This document shows positions 35,572 through 48,081 of a stretch of DNA of 64,000 nt, one piece after another. Origin of the DNA: Hydractinia symbiolongicarpus. Lineage: Eukaryota; Cnidaria; Hydrozoa; Anthoathecata; Hydractiniidae. The stretch spans positions 15,263,001-15,327,000 of the forward strand of contig NC_079885.1 of assembly GCF_029227915.1 (NCBI RefSeq), read 5' to 3'. Position 1 is the first letter of the stretch, and each line of letters starts with the position of its first letter. The translations under genes were made by a program, and so were the position numbers. The notes under the pieces were generated by a model that was given only the letters and a program-made list of their open reading frames with translations, was not told the origin of the DNA and did no database searches.

Positions 35572-36021
35572 ATTGACTTTTTCACGTTACATTATTTATC
35601 ATTACGACTGTGACGTATCTTTTTTACGAAATAGCCGCTGAGTAAATCAAGAAAGAGACATGATTAGAAGTTGCTTTCCCTTCAAAACGGCTACGATCTG
35701 GCAGCAATAAGTGCGCCAAGTCGCAAATGAATGGATTACAAGCGTCAGACAAAGAAAATGGCGATGTAGTTACTTTGCTAATTAACTTTGTCATATGAAA
35801 ATTAAGTCGGAAAGCACCCTAGATTTCCTTCGTTGGAACTTTTTACCGGAAATCTTAAAGCGCATGGTTGTCGTAAAGAATCGATAGCGCTTGAAATGAG
35901 CTTTCAAATGCACATAAACACGACCTATTTCGGATGATCCAGTCAAGAAATATGACCTTTAAAGTTTAAACCATTTTCGATGTAATGTGCTAATAAATCG
36001 TAGATATCTGCCCGTTTGTTT

Positions 36022-36140
36022 GTCTACGACCATACCACGATGAACACACCTGTTCTCGTCCGATCACGGAAGTTAAGAATCCTCGGGCCGGGATAGTACT
36101 TGGATGGGGGACCGCCTGGGAACTCCCGGTGTCGTAGGCT
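36022..36140 (+). rRNA. 5S rRNA: 5S rRNA copy 64, class C
   Basis: Plain class C allele. With copy 65 it forms a C-A dimer that resembles copies 62-63 at +1,138 bp. Confidence 0.92.
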
Positions 36141-36590
36141 ATTGACTTTTTCACGTTACATTATTTATCATTACGACTGTGACGTATCTTTTTTACGATA
36201 TAGCCGCTGAGTAAATCAAGAAAGAGACATGATTAGAAGTTGCTTTCCCTTCAAAACGGCTACGATCTGGCAGCAATAAATGCGCCAAGTCGCAAATGAA
36301 TGGATTACGAGCGTCAGACAAAGAAAATGGCGATGTAGTAATTTTGCTAATTAACTTTGTCATATGAAAATTAAGTCGGAAAGCACCCTAGATTTCCTTC
36401 GTTGGAACTTTTTACCGGAAATCATAAAGCGCATTATTGTTGTCAAGAATCGATAGCGCTTTAAAAGAGCTGTCAAACGCACATAAACACGACCTATTTC
36501 GAATGATCCAGTCAAGAAATATGACCTTTAAAGTTTGAACCATTTTCGATGTAATGTGCTAATAAATCGTAGATATCTGCCCGTTTGTTT

Positions 36591-36709
36591 GTCTACGACC
36601 ATACCACGATGAACACACCTGTTCTCGTCCGATCACGGAAGTTAAGCATCGTCGGGCCGGGATAGTACTTGGATGGGGGACCGCCTGGGAACTCCCGGTG
36701 TCGTAGGCT
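36591..36709 (+). rRNA. 5S rRNA: 5S rRNA copy 65, class A
   Basis: Reference sequence; second member of the C-A dimer. Confidence 0.96.
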
Positions 36710-37159
36710 ATTGACTTTTTCACGTTACATTATTTATCATTACGACTGTGACGTATCTTTTTTACGAAATAGCCGCTGAGTAAATCAAGAAAGAGACATG
36801 ATTAGAAGTTGCTTTCCCTTCAAAACGGCTACGATCTGGCAGCAATAAATGCGCCAAGTCGCAAATGAATGGATTACAAGCGTCAGACAAAGAAAATGGC
36901 GATGTAGTTACTTTGCTAATTAACTTTGTCATATGAAAATTAAGTCGGAAAGCACCCTAGATTTCCTTCGTTGGAACTTTTTACCGGAAATCTTAAAGCG
37001 CATGGTTGTCGTAAAGAATCGATAGCGCTTGAAATGAGCTTTCAAATGCACATAAACACGACCTATTTCGGATGATCCAGTCAAGAAATATGACCTTTAA
37101 AGTTTAAACCATTTTCGATGTAATGTGCTAATAAATCGTAGATATCTGCCCGTTTGTTT

Positions 37160-37278
37160 GTCTACGACCATACCACGATGAACACACCTGTTCTCGTCCG
37201 ATCACGGAAGTTAAGAATCCTCGGGCCGGGATAGTACTTGGATGGGGGACCGCCTGGGAACTCCCGGTGTCGTAGGCT
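37160..37278 (+). rRNA. 5S rRNA: 5S rRNA copy 66, class C
   Basis: Plain class C allele. The spacer after it has GCTGCAAAAAATGC, found elsewhere only after the copy at 58684. Confidence 0.92.
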
Positions 37279-37727
37279 ATTGACTTTTTCACGTTACATT
37301 ATTTATCATTACGACTGTGACGTATCTTTTTTACGCAATAGCGCTGAGTAAATCAAGTAAGGGACGTTATTAGAAGTTTCTTTCCCTTCAAAGCGGCTAC
37401 GATCTGGCTGCAAAAAATGCGCCACGTCGCAAATCAATGGATTACGAGCGTCAGACAAAGAAAATGGCGATGTAGTTAATTTGCTAATTAACTTTGTCAT
37501 ATGAAAATTAAGTCTGCAAGCACCCTAGATTTCCTTCGTTGGAACTTTTTACCGGAAATCTTAAAGCGCATGGTTGTCGTAAAGAATCGATAGCGCTTGA
37601 AATGAGCTTTCAAATGCACATAAACACGACCTATTTCGGATGATCCAGTCAAGAAATATGACCTTTAAAGTTTAAACCATTTTCGATGTAATGTGCTAAT
37701 AAATCGTAGATATCTGCCCGTTTGTTT

Positions 37728-37846
37728 GTCTACGACCATACCACGATGAACACACCTGTTCTCGTCCGATCACGGAAGTTAAGAATCCTCGGGCCGGGAT
37801 AGTACTTGGATGGGGGACCGCCTGGGAACTCCCGGTGTCGTAGGCT
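37728..37846 (+). rRNA. 5S rRNA: 5S rRNA copy 67, class C
   Basis: Plain class C allele. The spacer after it has a private AAGTCAGAAAG. Confidence 0.92.
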
Positions 37847-38296
37847 ATTGACTTTTTCACGTTACATTATTTATCATTACGACTGTGACGTATCTTTTTT
37901 ACGATATAGCCGCTGAGTAAATCAAGAAAGAGACATGATTAGAAGTTGCTTTCCCTTCAAAACGGCTACGATCTGGCAGCAATAAATGCGCCAAGTCGCA
38001 AATGAATGGATTACGAGCGTCAGACAAAGAAAATGGCGATGTAGTAATTTTGCTAATTAACTTTGTCATATGAAAATTAAGTCAGAAAGCACCCTAGATT
38101 TCCTTCGTTGGAACTTTTTACCGGAAATCATAAAGCGCATTATTGTTGTCAAGAATCGATAGCGCTTTAAAAGAGCTGTCAAACGCACATAAACACGACC
38201 TATTTCGAATGATCCAGTCAAGAAATATGACCTTTAAAGTTTGAACCATTTTCGATGTAATGTGCTAATAAATCGTAGATATCTGCCCGTTTGTTT

Positions 38297-38415
38297 GTCT
38301 ACGACCATACCACGATGAACACACCTGTTCTCGTCCGATCACGGAAGTTAAGCATCGTCGGGCCGGGATAGTACTTGGATGGGGGACCGCCTGGGAACTC
38401 CCGGTGTCGTAGGCT
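38297..38415 (+). rRNA. 5S rRNA: 5S rRNA copy 68, class A
   Basis: Reference sequence. The following spacer has GCGCATGATTGTCG, also seen after the copy at 59821. Confidence 0.96.
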
Positions 38416-38865
38416 ATTGACTTTTTCACGTTACATTATTTATCATTACGACTGTGACGTATCTTTTTTACGAAATAGCCGCTGAGTAAATCAAGAAAGA
38501 GACATGATTAGAAGTTGCTTTCCCTTCAAAACGGCTACGATCTGGCAGCAATAAATGCGCCAAGTCGCAAATGAATGGATTACAAGCGTCAGACAAAGAA
38601 AATGGCGATGTAGTTACTTTGCTAATTAACTTTGTCATATGAAAATTAAGTCGGAAAGCACCCTAGATTTCCTTCGTTGGAACTTTTTACCGGAAATCTT
38701 AAAGCGCATGATTGTCGTAAAGAATCGATAGCGCTTGAAATGAGCTTTCAAATGCACATAAACACGACCTATTTCGGATGATCCAGTCAAGAAATATGAC
38801 CTTTAAAGTTTAAACCATTTTCGATGTAATGTGCTAATAAATCGTAGATATCTGCCCGTTTGTTT

Positions 38866-38984
38866 GTCTACGACCATACCACGATGAACACACCTGTTCT
38901 CGTCCGATCACGGAAGTTAAGAATCCTCGGGCCAGGATAGTACTTGGATGGGGGACCGCCTGGGAACTCCCGGTGTCGTAGGCT
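38866..38984 (+). rRNA. 5S rRNA: 5S rRNA copy 69, class C/B chimera
   Basis: Reads GAATCCTCGGGCCAGG at 56-71: a class C helix II segment joined to the class B A69, followed by the class B spacer haplotype (ACATCATTTATC, AAGATGC). The switch lies between positions 62 and 69. It has helix II and helix V mismatches together. Confidence 0.92.
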
Positions 38985-39434
38985 ATTGACTTTTTCACGT
39001 TACATCATTTATCATTACGACTGTGACGTATCTTTTTTACGCAATAGCCGCTGAGTAAATCAAGTAAGGGACGTGATTAGAAGATGCTTTCCCTTCAAAA
39101 CGGCTACAATCTTGCTGCAATAAATGCGCCACGTCGCAAATAAATGGATTACGAGCGTCAGACAAAGAAAATGGCGATGTAGTTACTTTGCTAATTAACT
39201 TTGTCATATGAAAATTAAGTCTGAAAGCACCCTAGATTTCCTTCGTTGGAACTTTTTACCGGAAATCATAAAGCGCATTATTGTTGTCCAGAATCGATAG
39301 CGCTTAAAAAGAGCTGTTAAACGCACATAAACACGACCTATTTCGAATGATCCAGTCAAGAAATATGACCTTTAAAGTTTGAACCATTTTCGATGTAATG
39401 TGCTAATAAATCGTAGATATCTGCCCGTTTGTTT

Positions 39435-39553
39435 GTCTACGACCATACCACGATGAACACACCTGTTCTCGTCCGATCACGGAAGTTAAGAATCCTCGGG
39501 CCGGGATAGTACTTGGATGGGGGACCGCCTGGGAACTCCCGGTGTCGTAGGCT
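39435..39553 (+). rRNA. 5S rRNA: 5S rRNA copy 70, class C
   Basis: Plain class C allele, with the ACGATATAGCC spacer. Confidence 0.92.
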
Positions 39554-40003
39554 ATTGACTTTTTCACGTTACATTATTTATCATTACGACTGTGACGTAT
39601 CTTTTTTACGATATAGCCGCTGAGTAAATCAAGAAAGAGACATGATTAGAAGTTGCTTTCCCTTCAAAACGGCTACGATCTGGCAGCAATAAATGCGCCA
39701 AGTCGCAAATGAATGGATTACGAGCGTCAGACAAAGAAAATGGCGATGTAGTAATTTTGCTAATTAACTTTGTCATATGAAAATTAAGTCGGAAAGCACC
39801 CTAGATTTCCTTCGTTGGAACTTTTTACCGGAAATCATAAAGCGCATTATTGTTGTCAAGAATCGATAGCGCTTTAAAAGAGCTGTCAAACGCACATAAA
39901 CACGACCTATTTCGAATGATCCAGTCAAGAAATATGACCTTTAAAGTTTGAACCATTTTCGATGTAATGTGCTAATAAATCGTAGATATCTGCCCGTTTG
40001 TTT

Positions 40004-40122
40004 GTCTACGACCATACCACGATGAACACACCTGTTCTCGTCCGATCACGGAAGTTAAGCATCGTCGGGCCGGGATAGTACTTGGATGGGGGACCGCCTG
40101 GGAACTCCCGGTGTCGTAGGCT
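40004..40122 (+). rRNA. 5S rRNA: 5S rRNA copy 71, class A
   Basis: Reference sequence at the positions checked. Confidence 0.96.
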
Positions 40123-40572
40123 ATTGACTTTTTCACGTTACATTATTTATCATTACGACTGTGACGTATCTTTTTTACGAAATAGCCGCTGAGTAAATCA
40201 AGAAAGAGACATGATTAGAAGTTGCTTTCCCTTCAAAACGGCTACGATCTGGCAGCAATAAATGCGCCAAGTCGCAAATGAATGGATTACAAGCGTCAGA
40301 CAAAGAAAATGGCGATGTAGTTACTTTGCTAATTAACTTTGTCATATGAAAATTAAGTCGGAAAGCACCCTAGATTTCCTTCGTTGGAACTTTTTACCGG
40401 AAATCTTAAAGCGCATGGTTGTCGTAATTAATCGATAGCGCTTGAAATGAGCTTTCAAATGCACATAAACACGACCTATTTCGGATAATCCAGTCAAGAA
40501 ATATGACCTTTAAAGTTTAAACCATTTTCGATGTAATGTGCTAATAAATCGTAGATATCTGCCCGTTTGTTT

Positions 40573-40691
40573 GTCTACGACCATACCACGATGAACACAC
40601 CTGTTCTCGTCCGATCACGGAAGTTAAGCATCGTCGGGCCAGGATAGTACTTGGATGGGGGACCGCCTGGGAACTCCCGGTGTCGTAGGCT
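40573..40691 (+). rRNA. 5S rRNA: 5S rRNA copy 72, class B
   Basis: A69 only. The spacer has GGATTAAGAGCG for GGATTACGAGCG. Confidence 0.93.
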
Positions 40692-41141
40692 ATTGACTTT
40701 TTCACGTTACATCATTTATCATTACGACTGTGACGTATCTTTTTTACGCAATAGCCGCTGAGTAAATCAAGTAAGGGACGTGATTAGAAGATGCTTTCCC
40801 TTCAAAACGGCTACAATCTTGCTGCAATAAATGCGCCACGTCGCAAATAAATGGATTAAGAGCGTCAGACAAAGAAAATGGCGATGTAGTTACTTTGCTA
40901 ATTAACTTTGTCATATGAAAATTAAGTCTGAAAGCACCCTAGATTTCCTTCGTTGGAACTTTTTACCGGAAATCTTAAAGCGCATGGTTGTCGTAATTAA
41001 TGGATAGCGCTTGAAATGAGCTTTCAAATGCACATAAACACGACCTATTTCGGATGATCCAGTCAAGAAATATGACCTTTAAAGTTTAAACCATTTTCGA
41101 TGTAATGTGCTAATAAATCGTAGATATCTGCCCGTTTGTTT

Positions 41142-41257
41142 GTCTACGACCATACCACGATGAACACACCTGTTGTTCGATCACGGAAGTTAAGCATCGT
41201 CGGGCTAGGATAGTACTTGGATGGGGGACCGCCTGGGAACTCCCGGTGTCGTAGGCT
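41142..41257 (+). pseudogene. 5S copy 73, class B', 3-nt internal deletion
   Basis: Positions 34-36 (CTC) are missing and C39 is T, so loop C and the end of helix III are shortened (CCTGTTGTTCGATC); length is 116 nt. GGGCTAGG at 64-71. The internal promoter, TATA-like box and a T6 terminator are intact, so it could still be transcribed into an abnormal RNA. Confidence 0.85.
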
Positions 41258-41707
41258 ATTGACTTTTTTACGTTACATTATTTATCATTACGACTGTGAC
41301 GTATCTTTTTTACGCAATAGCCCCTGAGTAAATCAAGTAAGGGACGTGATTAGAAGATGGTTTCCCTTCAAAACGGCTACAATCTTGCTGCAATAAATGC
41401 GCCACGTCGCAAATAAATGGATTACGAGCGTCAGACAAAGAAAATGGCGATGTAGTTACTTTGCTAATTAACTTTGTCATATGAAAATTAAATCTGAAAG
41501 CACACCAGATTTCCTTCGTTGGAACTTTTTACCGGAAATCTTAAAGCGCATGGTTGTCGTAAAGAATCGATAGCGCTTGAAATGAGCTTTCAAATGCACA
41601 TAAACACGACCTATTTCGGATGATCCAGTCAATAAATATGACCTTTAAAGTTTAAACAATTTTCGATGTAATGTGCTAATAAATCGTAGATATCTACCCG
41701 TTTGTTT

Positions 41708-41826
41708 GTCTACGACCATACCACGATGAACACACCTGTTCTCGTCCGATCACGGAAGTTAAGCATCGTCGGGCCGGCATAGTACTTGGATGGGGGACCG
41801 CCTGGGAACTCCCGGTGTCGTAGGCT
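41708..41826 (+). rRNA. 5S rRNA: 5S rRNA copy 74, class A
   Basis: G71C breaks the 71-104 pair of helix V. The GATTTTTTC terminator marks descent shared with the copy at 25804, but G81 is normal here. Confidence 0.91.
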
Positions 41827-42276
41827 ATTGATTTTTTCACGTTACATTATTTATCATTACGACTGTGACGTATCTTTTTTACGAAATAGCCGCTGAGTAA
41901 ATCAAGTAAGGGACGTGATTAAAAGATGCTTTCCCTTCAAAACGGCTACAATCTTGCTGCAATAAATGCGCCACGTCGCAAATAAATGGATTACGAGCGT
42001 CAGACAAAGAAAATGGCGATGTAGTTACTTTGCTAATTAACTTTGTCATATGAAAATTAAGTCTGAAAGCACCCTAGATTTCCTTCGTTGGAACTTTTTA
42101 CCGGAAATCTTAAAGCGCATGGTTGTCGTAATTAATGGATAGCGCTTGAAATGAGCTTTCAAATGCACATAAACACGACCTATTTCGGATGATCCAGTCA
42201 AGAAATATGACCTTTAAAGTTTAAACCATTTTCGATGTAATGTGCTAATAAATCGTAGATATCTGCCCGTTTGGGT

Positions 42277-42395
42277 GTCTACGACCATACCACGATGAAC
42301 ACACCTGTTCTCGTCCGATCACGGAAGTTAAGCATCGTCGGGCTAGGATAGTACTTGGATGGGGGACCGCCTGGGAACTCCCGGTGTCGTAGGCT
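42277..42395 (+). rRNA. 5S rRNA: 5S rRNA copy 75, class B'
   Basis: GGGCTAGG at 64-71. The base run just before the gene is TTGGGT instead of TTGTTT. Confidence 0.92.
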
Positions 42396-42845
42396 ATTGA
42401 CTTTTTTACGTTACATTATTTATCATTACGACTGTGACGTATCTTTTTTACGCAATAGCCCCTGAGTAAATCAAGTAAGGGACGTGATTAGAAGATGCTT
42501 TCCCTTCAAAACGGCTACAATCTTGCTGCAATAAATGCGCCACGTCGCAAATAAATGGATTACGAGCGTCAGACAAAGAAAATGGCGATGTAGTTACTTT
42601 GCTAATTAACTTTGTCATATGAAAATTAAATCTGAAAGCACCCCAGATTTCCTTCGTTGGAACTTTTTACCGGAAATCTTAAAGCGCATGGTTGTCGTAA
42701 AGAATCGATAGCGCTTGAAATGAGCTTTCAAATGCACATAAACACGACCTATTTCGGATGATCCAGTCAATAAATATGACCTTTAAAGTTTAAACAATTT
42801 TCGATGTAATGTGCTAATAAACCGTAGATATCTGCCCGTTTGCTT

Positions 42846-42964
42846 GTCTACGACCATACCACGATGAACACACCTGTTCTCGTCCGATCACGGAAGTTAA
42901 GCATCGTCGGGCCGGGATAGTACTTGGATGGGGGACCGCCTGGGAACTCCCGGTGTCGTAGGCT
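42846..42964 (+). rRNA. 5S rRNA: 5S rRNA copy 76, class A
   Basis: Gene as reference. The TATA-like box ends in C (TAATAAAC), a change shared with copies 84 and 102. Confidence 0.95.
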
Positions 42965-43413
42965 ATTGACTTTTTCACGTTACATTATTTATCATTACGA
43001 CTGTGACGTATCTTTTTTACGCAATAGCGCTGAGTAAATCAAGTAAGGGACGTTATTTGAAGTTTCTTTCCCTTCAAAGCGGCTACGATCTGGCTGCAAT
43101 AAATGCGCCACGTCGCAAATCAATGGATTACGAGCGTCAGACAAAGAAAATGGCGATGTAGTTAATTTGCTAATTAACTTTGTCATATGAAAATTAAGTC
43201 TGCAAGTACCCTAGATTGCCTTCGTTGGAACTTTTTACCGGAAATCATAAAGCGCATTATTGTTGTCCAGAATCGATAGCGCTTAAAAAGAGCTGTCAAA
43301 CGCACATAAACACGACCTATTTCGGATAATCCAGTCAAGAAATATGACCTTTAAAGTTTAAACCATTTTCGATGTAATGTGCTAATAAATCGTAGATATC
43401 TGCCCGTTTGTTT

Positions 43414-43532
43414 GTCTACGACCATACCACGATGAACACACCTGTTCTCGTCCCATCACGGAAGTTAAGCATCGTCGGGCCAGGATAGTACTTGGATGGG
43501 GGACCGCCTGGGAACTCCCGGTGTCGTAGGCT
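43414..43532 (+). rRNA. 5S rRNA: 5S rRNA copy 77, class B
   Basis: A69 with a private G41C in loop C. Confidence 0.92.
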
Positions 43533-43982
43533 ATTGACTTTTTCACGTTACATCATTTATCATTACGACTGTGACGTATCTTTTTTACGCAATAGCCGCT
43601 GAGTAAATCAAGTAAGGGACGTGATTAGAAGATGGTTTCCCTTCAAAACGGCTACAATCTTGCTGCAATAAATGCGCCACGTCGCAAATAAATGGATTAC
43701 GAGCGTCAGACAAAGAAAATGGCGATGTAGTTACTTTGCTAATTAACTTTGTCATATGAAAATTAAGTCTGAAAGCACCCTAGATTTCCTTCGTTGGAAC
43801 TTTTTACCGGAAATCATAAAGCGCATTATTGTTCTCAAGAATCGATAGCGCTTAAAAAGAGCTGTCAAACGCACATAAACACGACCTATTTCGAATGATC
43901 CAGTCAAGAAATATGACCTTTAAAGTTTGAACCATTTTCGATGTAATGTGCTAATAAATCGTAGATATCTGCCCGTTTGTTT

Positions 43983-44101
43983 GTCTACGACCATACCACG
44001 ATGAACACACCTGTTCTCGTCCGATCACGGAAGTTAAGCATCGTCGGGCCGGGATAGTACTTGGATGAAGGACCGCCTGGGAACTCCCGGTGTCGTAGGC
44101 T
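43983..44101 (+). rRNA. 5S rRNA: 5S rRNA copy 78, class A
   Basis: G86A and G87A in the C box (GGATGAAGGA). The spacer after it switches from ACGAAATAGCC to a GGGACGTTATTTG haplotype, a recombination junction. Confidence 0.92.
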
Positions 44102-44551
44102 ATTGACTTTTTCACGTTACATTATTTATCATTACGACTGTGACGTATCTTTTTTACGAAATAGCCGCTGAGTAAATCAAGTAAGGGACGTTATTTGAAG
44201 TTTCTTTCCCTTCAAAGCGGCTACGATCTGGCTGCAATAAATGCGCCACGTCGCAAATCAATGGATTACGAGCGTCAGACAAAGAAAATGGCGATGTAGT
44301 TAATTTGCTAATTAACTTTGTCATATGAAAATTAAGTCTGCAAGTACCCTAGATTGCCTTCGTTGGAACTTTTTACCGGAAATCATAAAGCGCATTATTG
44401 TTGTCCAGAATCGATAGCGCTTAAAAAGAGCTGTCAAACGCACATAAACACGACCTATTTCGGATAATCCAGTCAAGAAATATGACCTTTAAAGTTTAAA
44501 CCATTTTCGATGTAATGTGCTAATAAATCGTAGATATCTGCCCGTTTGTTT

Positions 44552-44670
44552 GTCTACGACCATACCACGATGAACACACCTGTTCTCGTCCGATCACGGA
44601 AGTTAAGCATCGTCGGGCCAGGATAGTACTTGGATGGGGGACCGCCTGGGAACTCCCGGTGTCGTAGGCT
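44552..44670 (+). rRNA. 5S rRNA: 5S rRNA copy 79, class B
   Basis: A69 only; duplicate of copy 77 at +1,138 bp but with G41 normal. Confidence 0.93.
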
Positions 44671-45120
44671 ATTGACTTTTTCACGTTACATCATTTATCA
44701 TTACGACTGTGACGTATCTTTTTTACGCAATAGCAGCTGAGTAAATCAAGTAAGGGACGTGATTAGAAGATGCTTTCCCTTCAAAACGGCTACAATCTTG
44801 CTGCAATAAATGCGCCACGTCGCAAATAAATGGATTACGAGCGTCAGACAAAGAAAATGGCGATGTAGTTACTTTGCTAATTAACTTTGTCATATGAAAA
44901 TTAAGTCTGAAAGCACCCTAGATTTCCTTTGTTGGAACTTTTTACCGGAAATCATAAAGCGCATTATTGTTCTCAAGAATCGATAGCGCTTAAAAAGAGC
45001 TGTCAAACGCACATAAACACGACCTATTTCGAATGATCCAGTCAAGAAATATGACCTTTAAAATTTGAACCATTTTCGATGTAATGTGCTAATAAATCGT
45101 AGATATCTGCCCGTTTGTTT

Positions 45121-45239
45121 GTCTACGACCATACCACGATGAACACACCTGTTCTCGTCCGATCACGGAAGTTAAGCATCGTCGGGCCGGGATAGTACTT
45201 GGATGGGGGACCGCCTGGGAACTCCCGGTGTCGTAGGCT
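45121..45239 (+). rRNA. 5S rRNA: 5S rRNA copy 80, class A
   Basis: Reference gene. The upstream spacer reads TTTAAAATTTG for TTTAAAGTTTG. Confidence 0.96.
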
Positions 45240-45689
45240 ATTGACTTTTTCACGTTACATTATTTATCATTACGACTGTGACGTATCTTTTTTACGAAAT
45301 AGCCGCTGAGTAAATCAAGAAAGAGACATGATTAGAAGTTGCTTTCCCTTCAAAAAGGCTACGATCTGGCAGCAATAAATGCGCCAAGTCGCAAATGAAT
45401 GGATTACAAGCGTCAGACAAAGAAAATGGCGATGTAGTTACTTTGCTAATTAACTTTGTCATATGAAAATTAAGTCGGAAAGCACCCTAGATTTCCTTCG
45501 TTGGAACTTTTTACCGGAAATCTTAAAGCGCATGGTTGTCGTAATTAATCGATAGCGCTTGAAATGAGCTTTCAAATGCACATAAACACGACCTATTTCG
45601 GATAATCCAGTCAAGAAATATGACCTTTAAAGTTTAAACCATTTTCGATGTAATGTGCTAATAAATCGTAGATATCTGCCCGTTTGTTT

Positions 45690-45808
45690 GTCTACGACCA
45701 TACCACGATGAACACACCTGTTCTCGTCCGATCACGGAAGTTAAGCATCGTCGGGCCAGGATAGTACTTGGATGGGGGACCGCCTGCGAACTCCCGGTGT
45801 CGTAGGCT
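45690..45808 (+). rRNA. 5S rRNA: 5S rRNA copy 81, class B
   Basis: A69 with G98C in the C box (CCTGCGAAC). Confidence 0.92.
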
Positions 45809-46257
45809 ATTGACTTTTTCACGTTACATCATTTATCATTACGACTGTGACGTATCTTTTTTACGCAATAGCCGCTGAGTAAATCAAGTAAGGGACGTGA
45901 TTAGAAGATGCTTTCCCTTCAAAACGGCTACAATCTTGCTGCAATAAATGCGCCACGTCGCAAATAAATGGATTACGAGCGTCAGACAAAGAAAATGGTG
46001 ATGTAGTTAATTTGCTAATTAACTTTGTCATATGAAAATTAAGTCTGAAAGCACCCTAGATTTCCTTCGTTGGAACTTTTTACCGGAAATCTTAAAGCGC
46101 ATGGTTGTCGTAAAGAATCGATAACGCTTGAAATGAGCTTTAAAATGCACATAAACACGACCTATTTCGGATGATCCAGTCAAGAAATATGACCTTTAAA
46201 GTTTAAACCATTTTCGATGTAATGTTTAATAAATCGTAGATATCTGCCCGTTTGTTT

Positions 46258-46376
46258 GTCTACGACCATACCACGATGAACACACCTGTTCTCGTCCGAT
46301 CACGGAAGTTAAGAATCCTCGGGCCGAGATAGTACTTGGATGGGGGACCGCCTGGGAACTCCCGGTGTCGTAGGCT
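46258..46376 (+). rRNA. 5S rRNA: 5S rRNA copy 82, class C
   Basis: C57A, G61C and G70A, giving mismatches in both helices II and V. Just upstream of the TATA-like box the spacer reads AATGTTTAATAAAT, one base short. Confidence 0.9.
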
Positions 46377-46826
46377 ATTGACTTTTTCACGTTGCATTAT
46401 TTATCATTACGACTGTGACGTATCTTTTTTACGAAATAGCCGCTGAGTAAATCAAGAAAGAGACATGATTAGAAGTTGCTTTCCCTTTAAAGCGGCTACG
46501 ATCTGGCAGCAATAAATGCGCCAAGTCGCAAATGAATGGATTACGAGCGTCAGACAAAGAAAATGGCGATGTAGTAACTTTGCTAATTAACTTTGTCATA
46601 TGAAAATTAAGTCGGAAAGCACCCTAGATTTCCTTCGTTGGAACTTTTTACCGGAAATCTTAAAGCGCATGGTTGTCGTAATTAATGGATAGCGCTTGAA
46701 ATGAGCTTTCAAATGCACATAAACACGACCTATTTCGGATGATCCAGTCAAGAAATATGACCTTTAAAGTTTAAACCATTTTCGATGTAATGTGCTAATA
46801 AATCGTAGATATCTGCCCGTTTGTTT

Positions 46827-46945
46827 GTCTACGACCATACCACGATGAACACACCTGTTCTCGTCCGATCACGGAAGTTAAGCATCGTCGGGCTAGGATA
46901 GTACTTGGATGGGGGATTGCCTGGGAACTCCCGGTGTCGTAGGCT
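46827..46945 (+). rRNA. 5S rRNA: 5S rRNA copy 83, class B'
   Basis: GGGCTAGG at 64-71 plus C91T and C92T in the C box (GGGGGATTGCC). The allele recurs only at 56977. Confidence 0.9.
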
Positions 46946-47395
46946 ATTGACTTTTTTACGTTACATTATTTATCATTACGACTGTGACGTATCTTTTTTA
47001 CGCAATAGCCCCTGAGTAAATCAAGTAAGGGACGTGATTAGAAGATGCTTTCCCTTCAAAACGGCTACAATCTTGCTGCAATAAATGCGCCACGTCGCAA
47101 ATAAATGGATTACGAGCGTCAGACAAAGAAAATGGCGATGTAGTTACTTTGCTAATTAACTTTGTCATATGAAAATTAAATCTGAAAGCACCCCAGATTT
47201 CCTTCGTTGGAACTTTTTACCGGAAATCTTAAAGCGCATGGTTGTCGTAAAGAATCGATAGCGCTTGAAATGAGCTTTCAAATGCACATAAACACGACCT
47301 ATTTCGGATGATCCAGTCAATAAATATGACCTTTAAAGTTTAAACAATTTTCGATGTATTGTGCTAATAAACCGTAGATATCTGCCCGTTTGTTT

Positions 47396-47514
47396 GTCTA
47401 CGACCATACCACGATGAACACACCTGTTCTCGTCCGATCACGGAAGTTAAGCATCGTCGGGCCGGGATAGTACTTGGATGGGGGACCGCCTGGGAACTCC
47501 CGGTGTCGTAGGCT
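47396..47514 (+). rRNA. 5S rRNA: 5S rRNA copy 84, class A
   Basis: Reference gene; TAATAAAC upstream. Confidence 0.95.
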
Positions 47515-47962
47515 ATTGACTTTTTCACGTTACATTATTTATCATTACGACTGTGACGTATCTTTTTTACGCAATAGCGCTGAGTAAATCAAGTAAGGGA
47601 CGTTATTTGAAGTTTCTTTCCCTTCAAAGCGGCTACGATCTGGCTGCAATAAATGCGCCACGTCGCAAATCAATGGATTACGAGCGTCAGACAAAGAAAA
47701 TGGCGATGTAGTTAATTTGCTAATTAACTTTGTCATATGAAAATTAAGTCTGCAAGTACCCTAGATTGCCTTCGTTGGAACTTTTTACCGGAAATCATAA
47801 AGCGCATTATTGTTGTCCAGAATCGATAGCGCTTAAAAAGAGCTGTCAAACGCACATAAACACGACCTATTTCGAATGATCCAGTCAAGAAATATGACCT
47901 TTAAATTTGAACCATTTTCGATGTAATGTGCTAATAAATCGTAGATATCTGCCCGTTTGTTT

Positions 47963-48081
47963 GTCTACGACCATACCACGATGAACACACCTGTTCTCGT
48001 CCGATCACGGAAGTTAAGAATCCTCGGGCCGGGATAGTACTTGGATGGGGGACCGCCTGGGAACTCCCGGTGTCGTAGGCT
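47963..48081 (+). rRNA. 5S rRNA: 5S rRNA copy 85, class C
   Basis: Plain class C allele. First unit with the divergent spacer markers GCTTTTATCTTCACAAC and GCTATATAAC. Confidence 0.92.
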
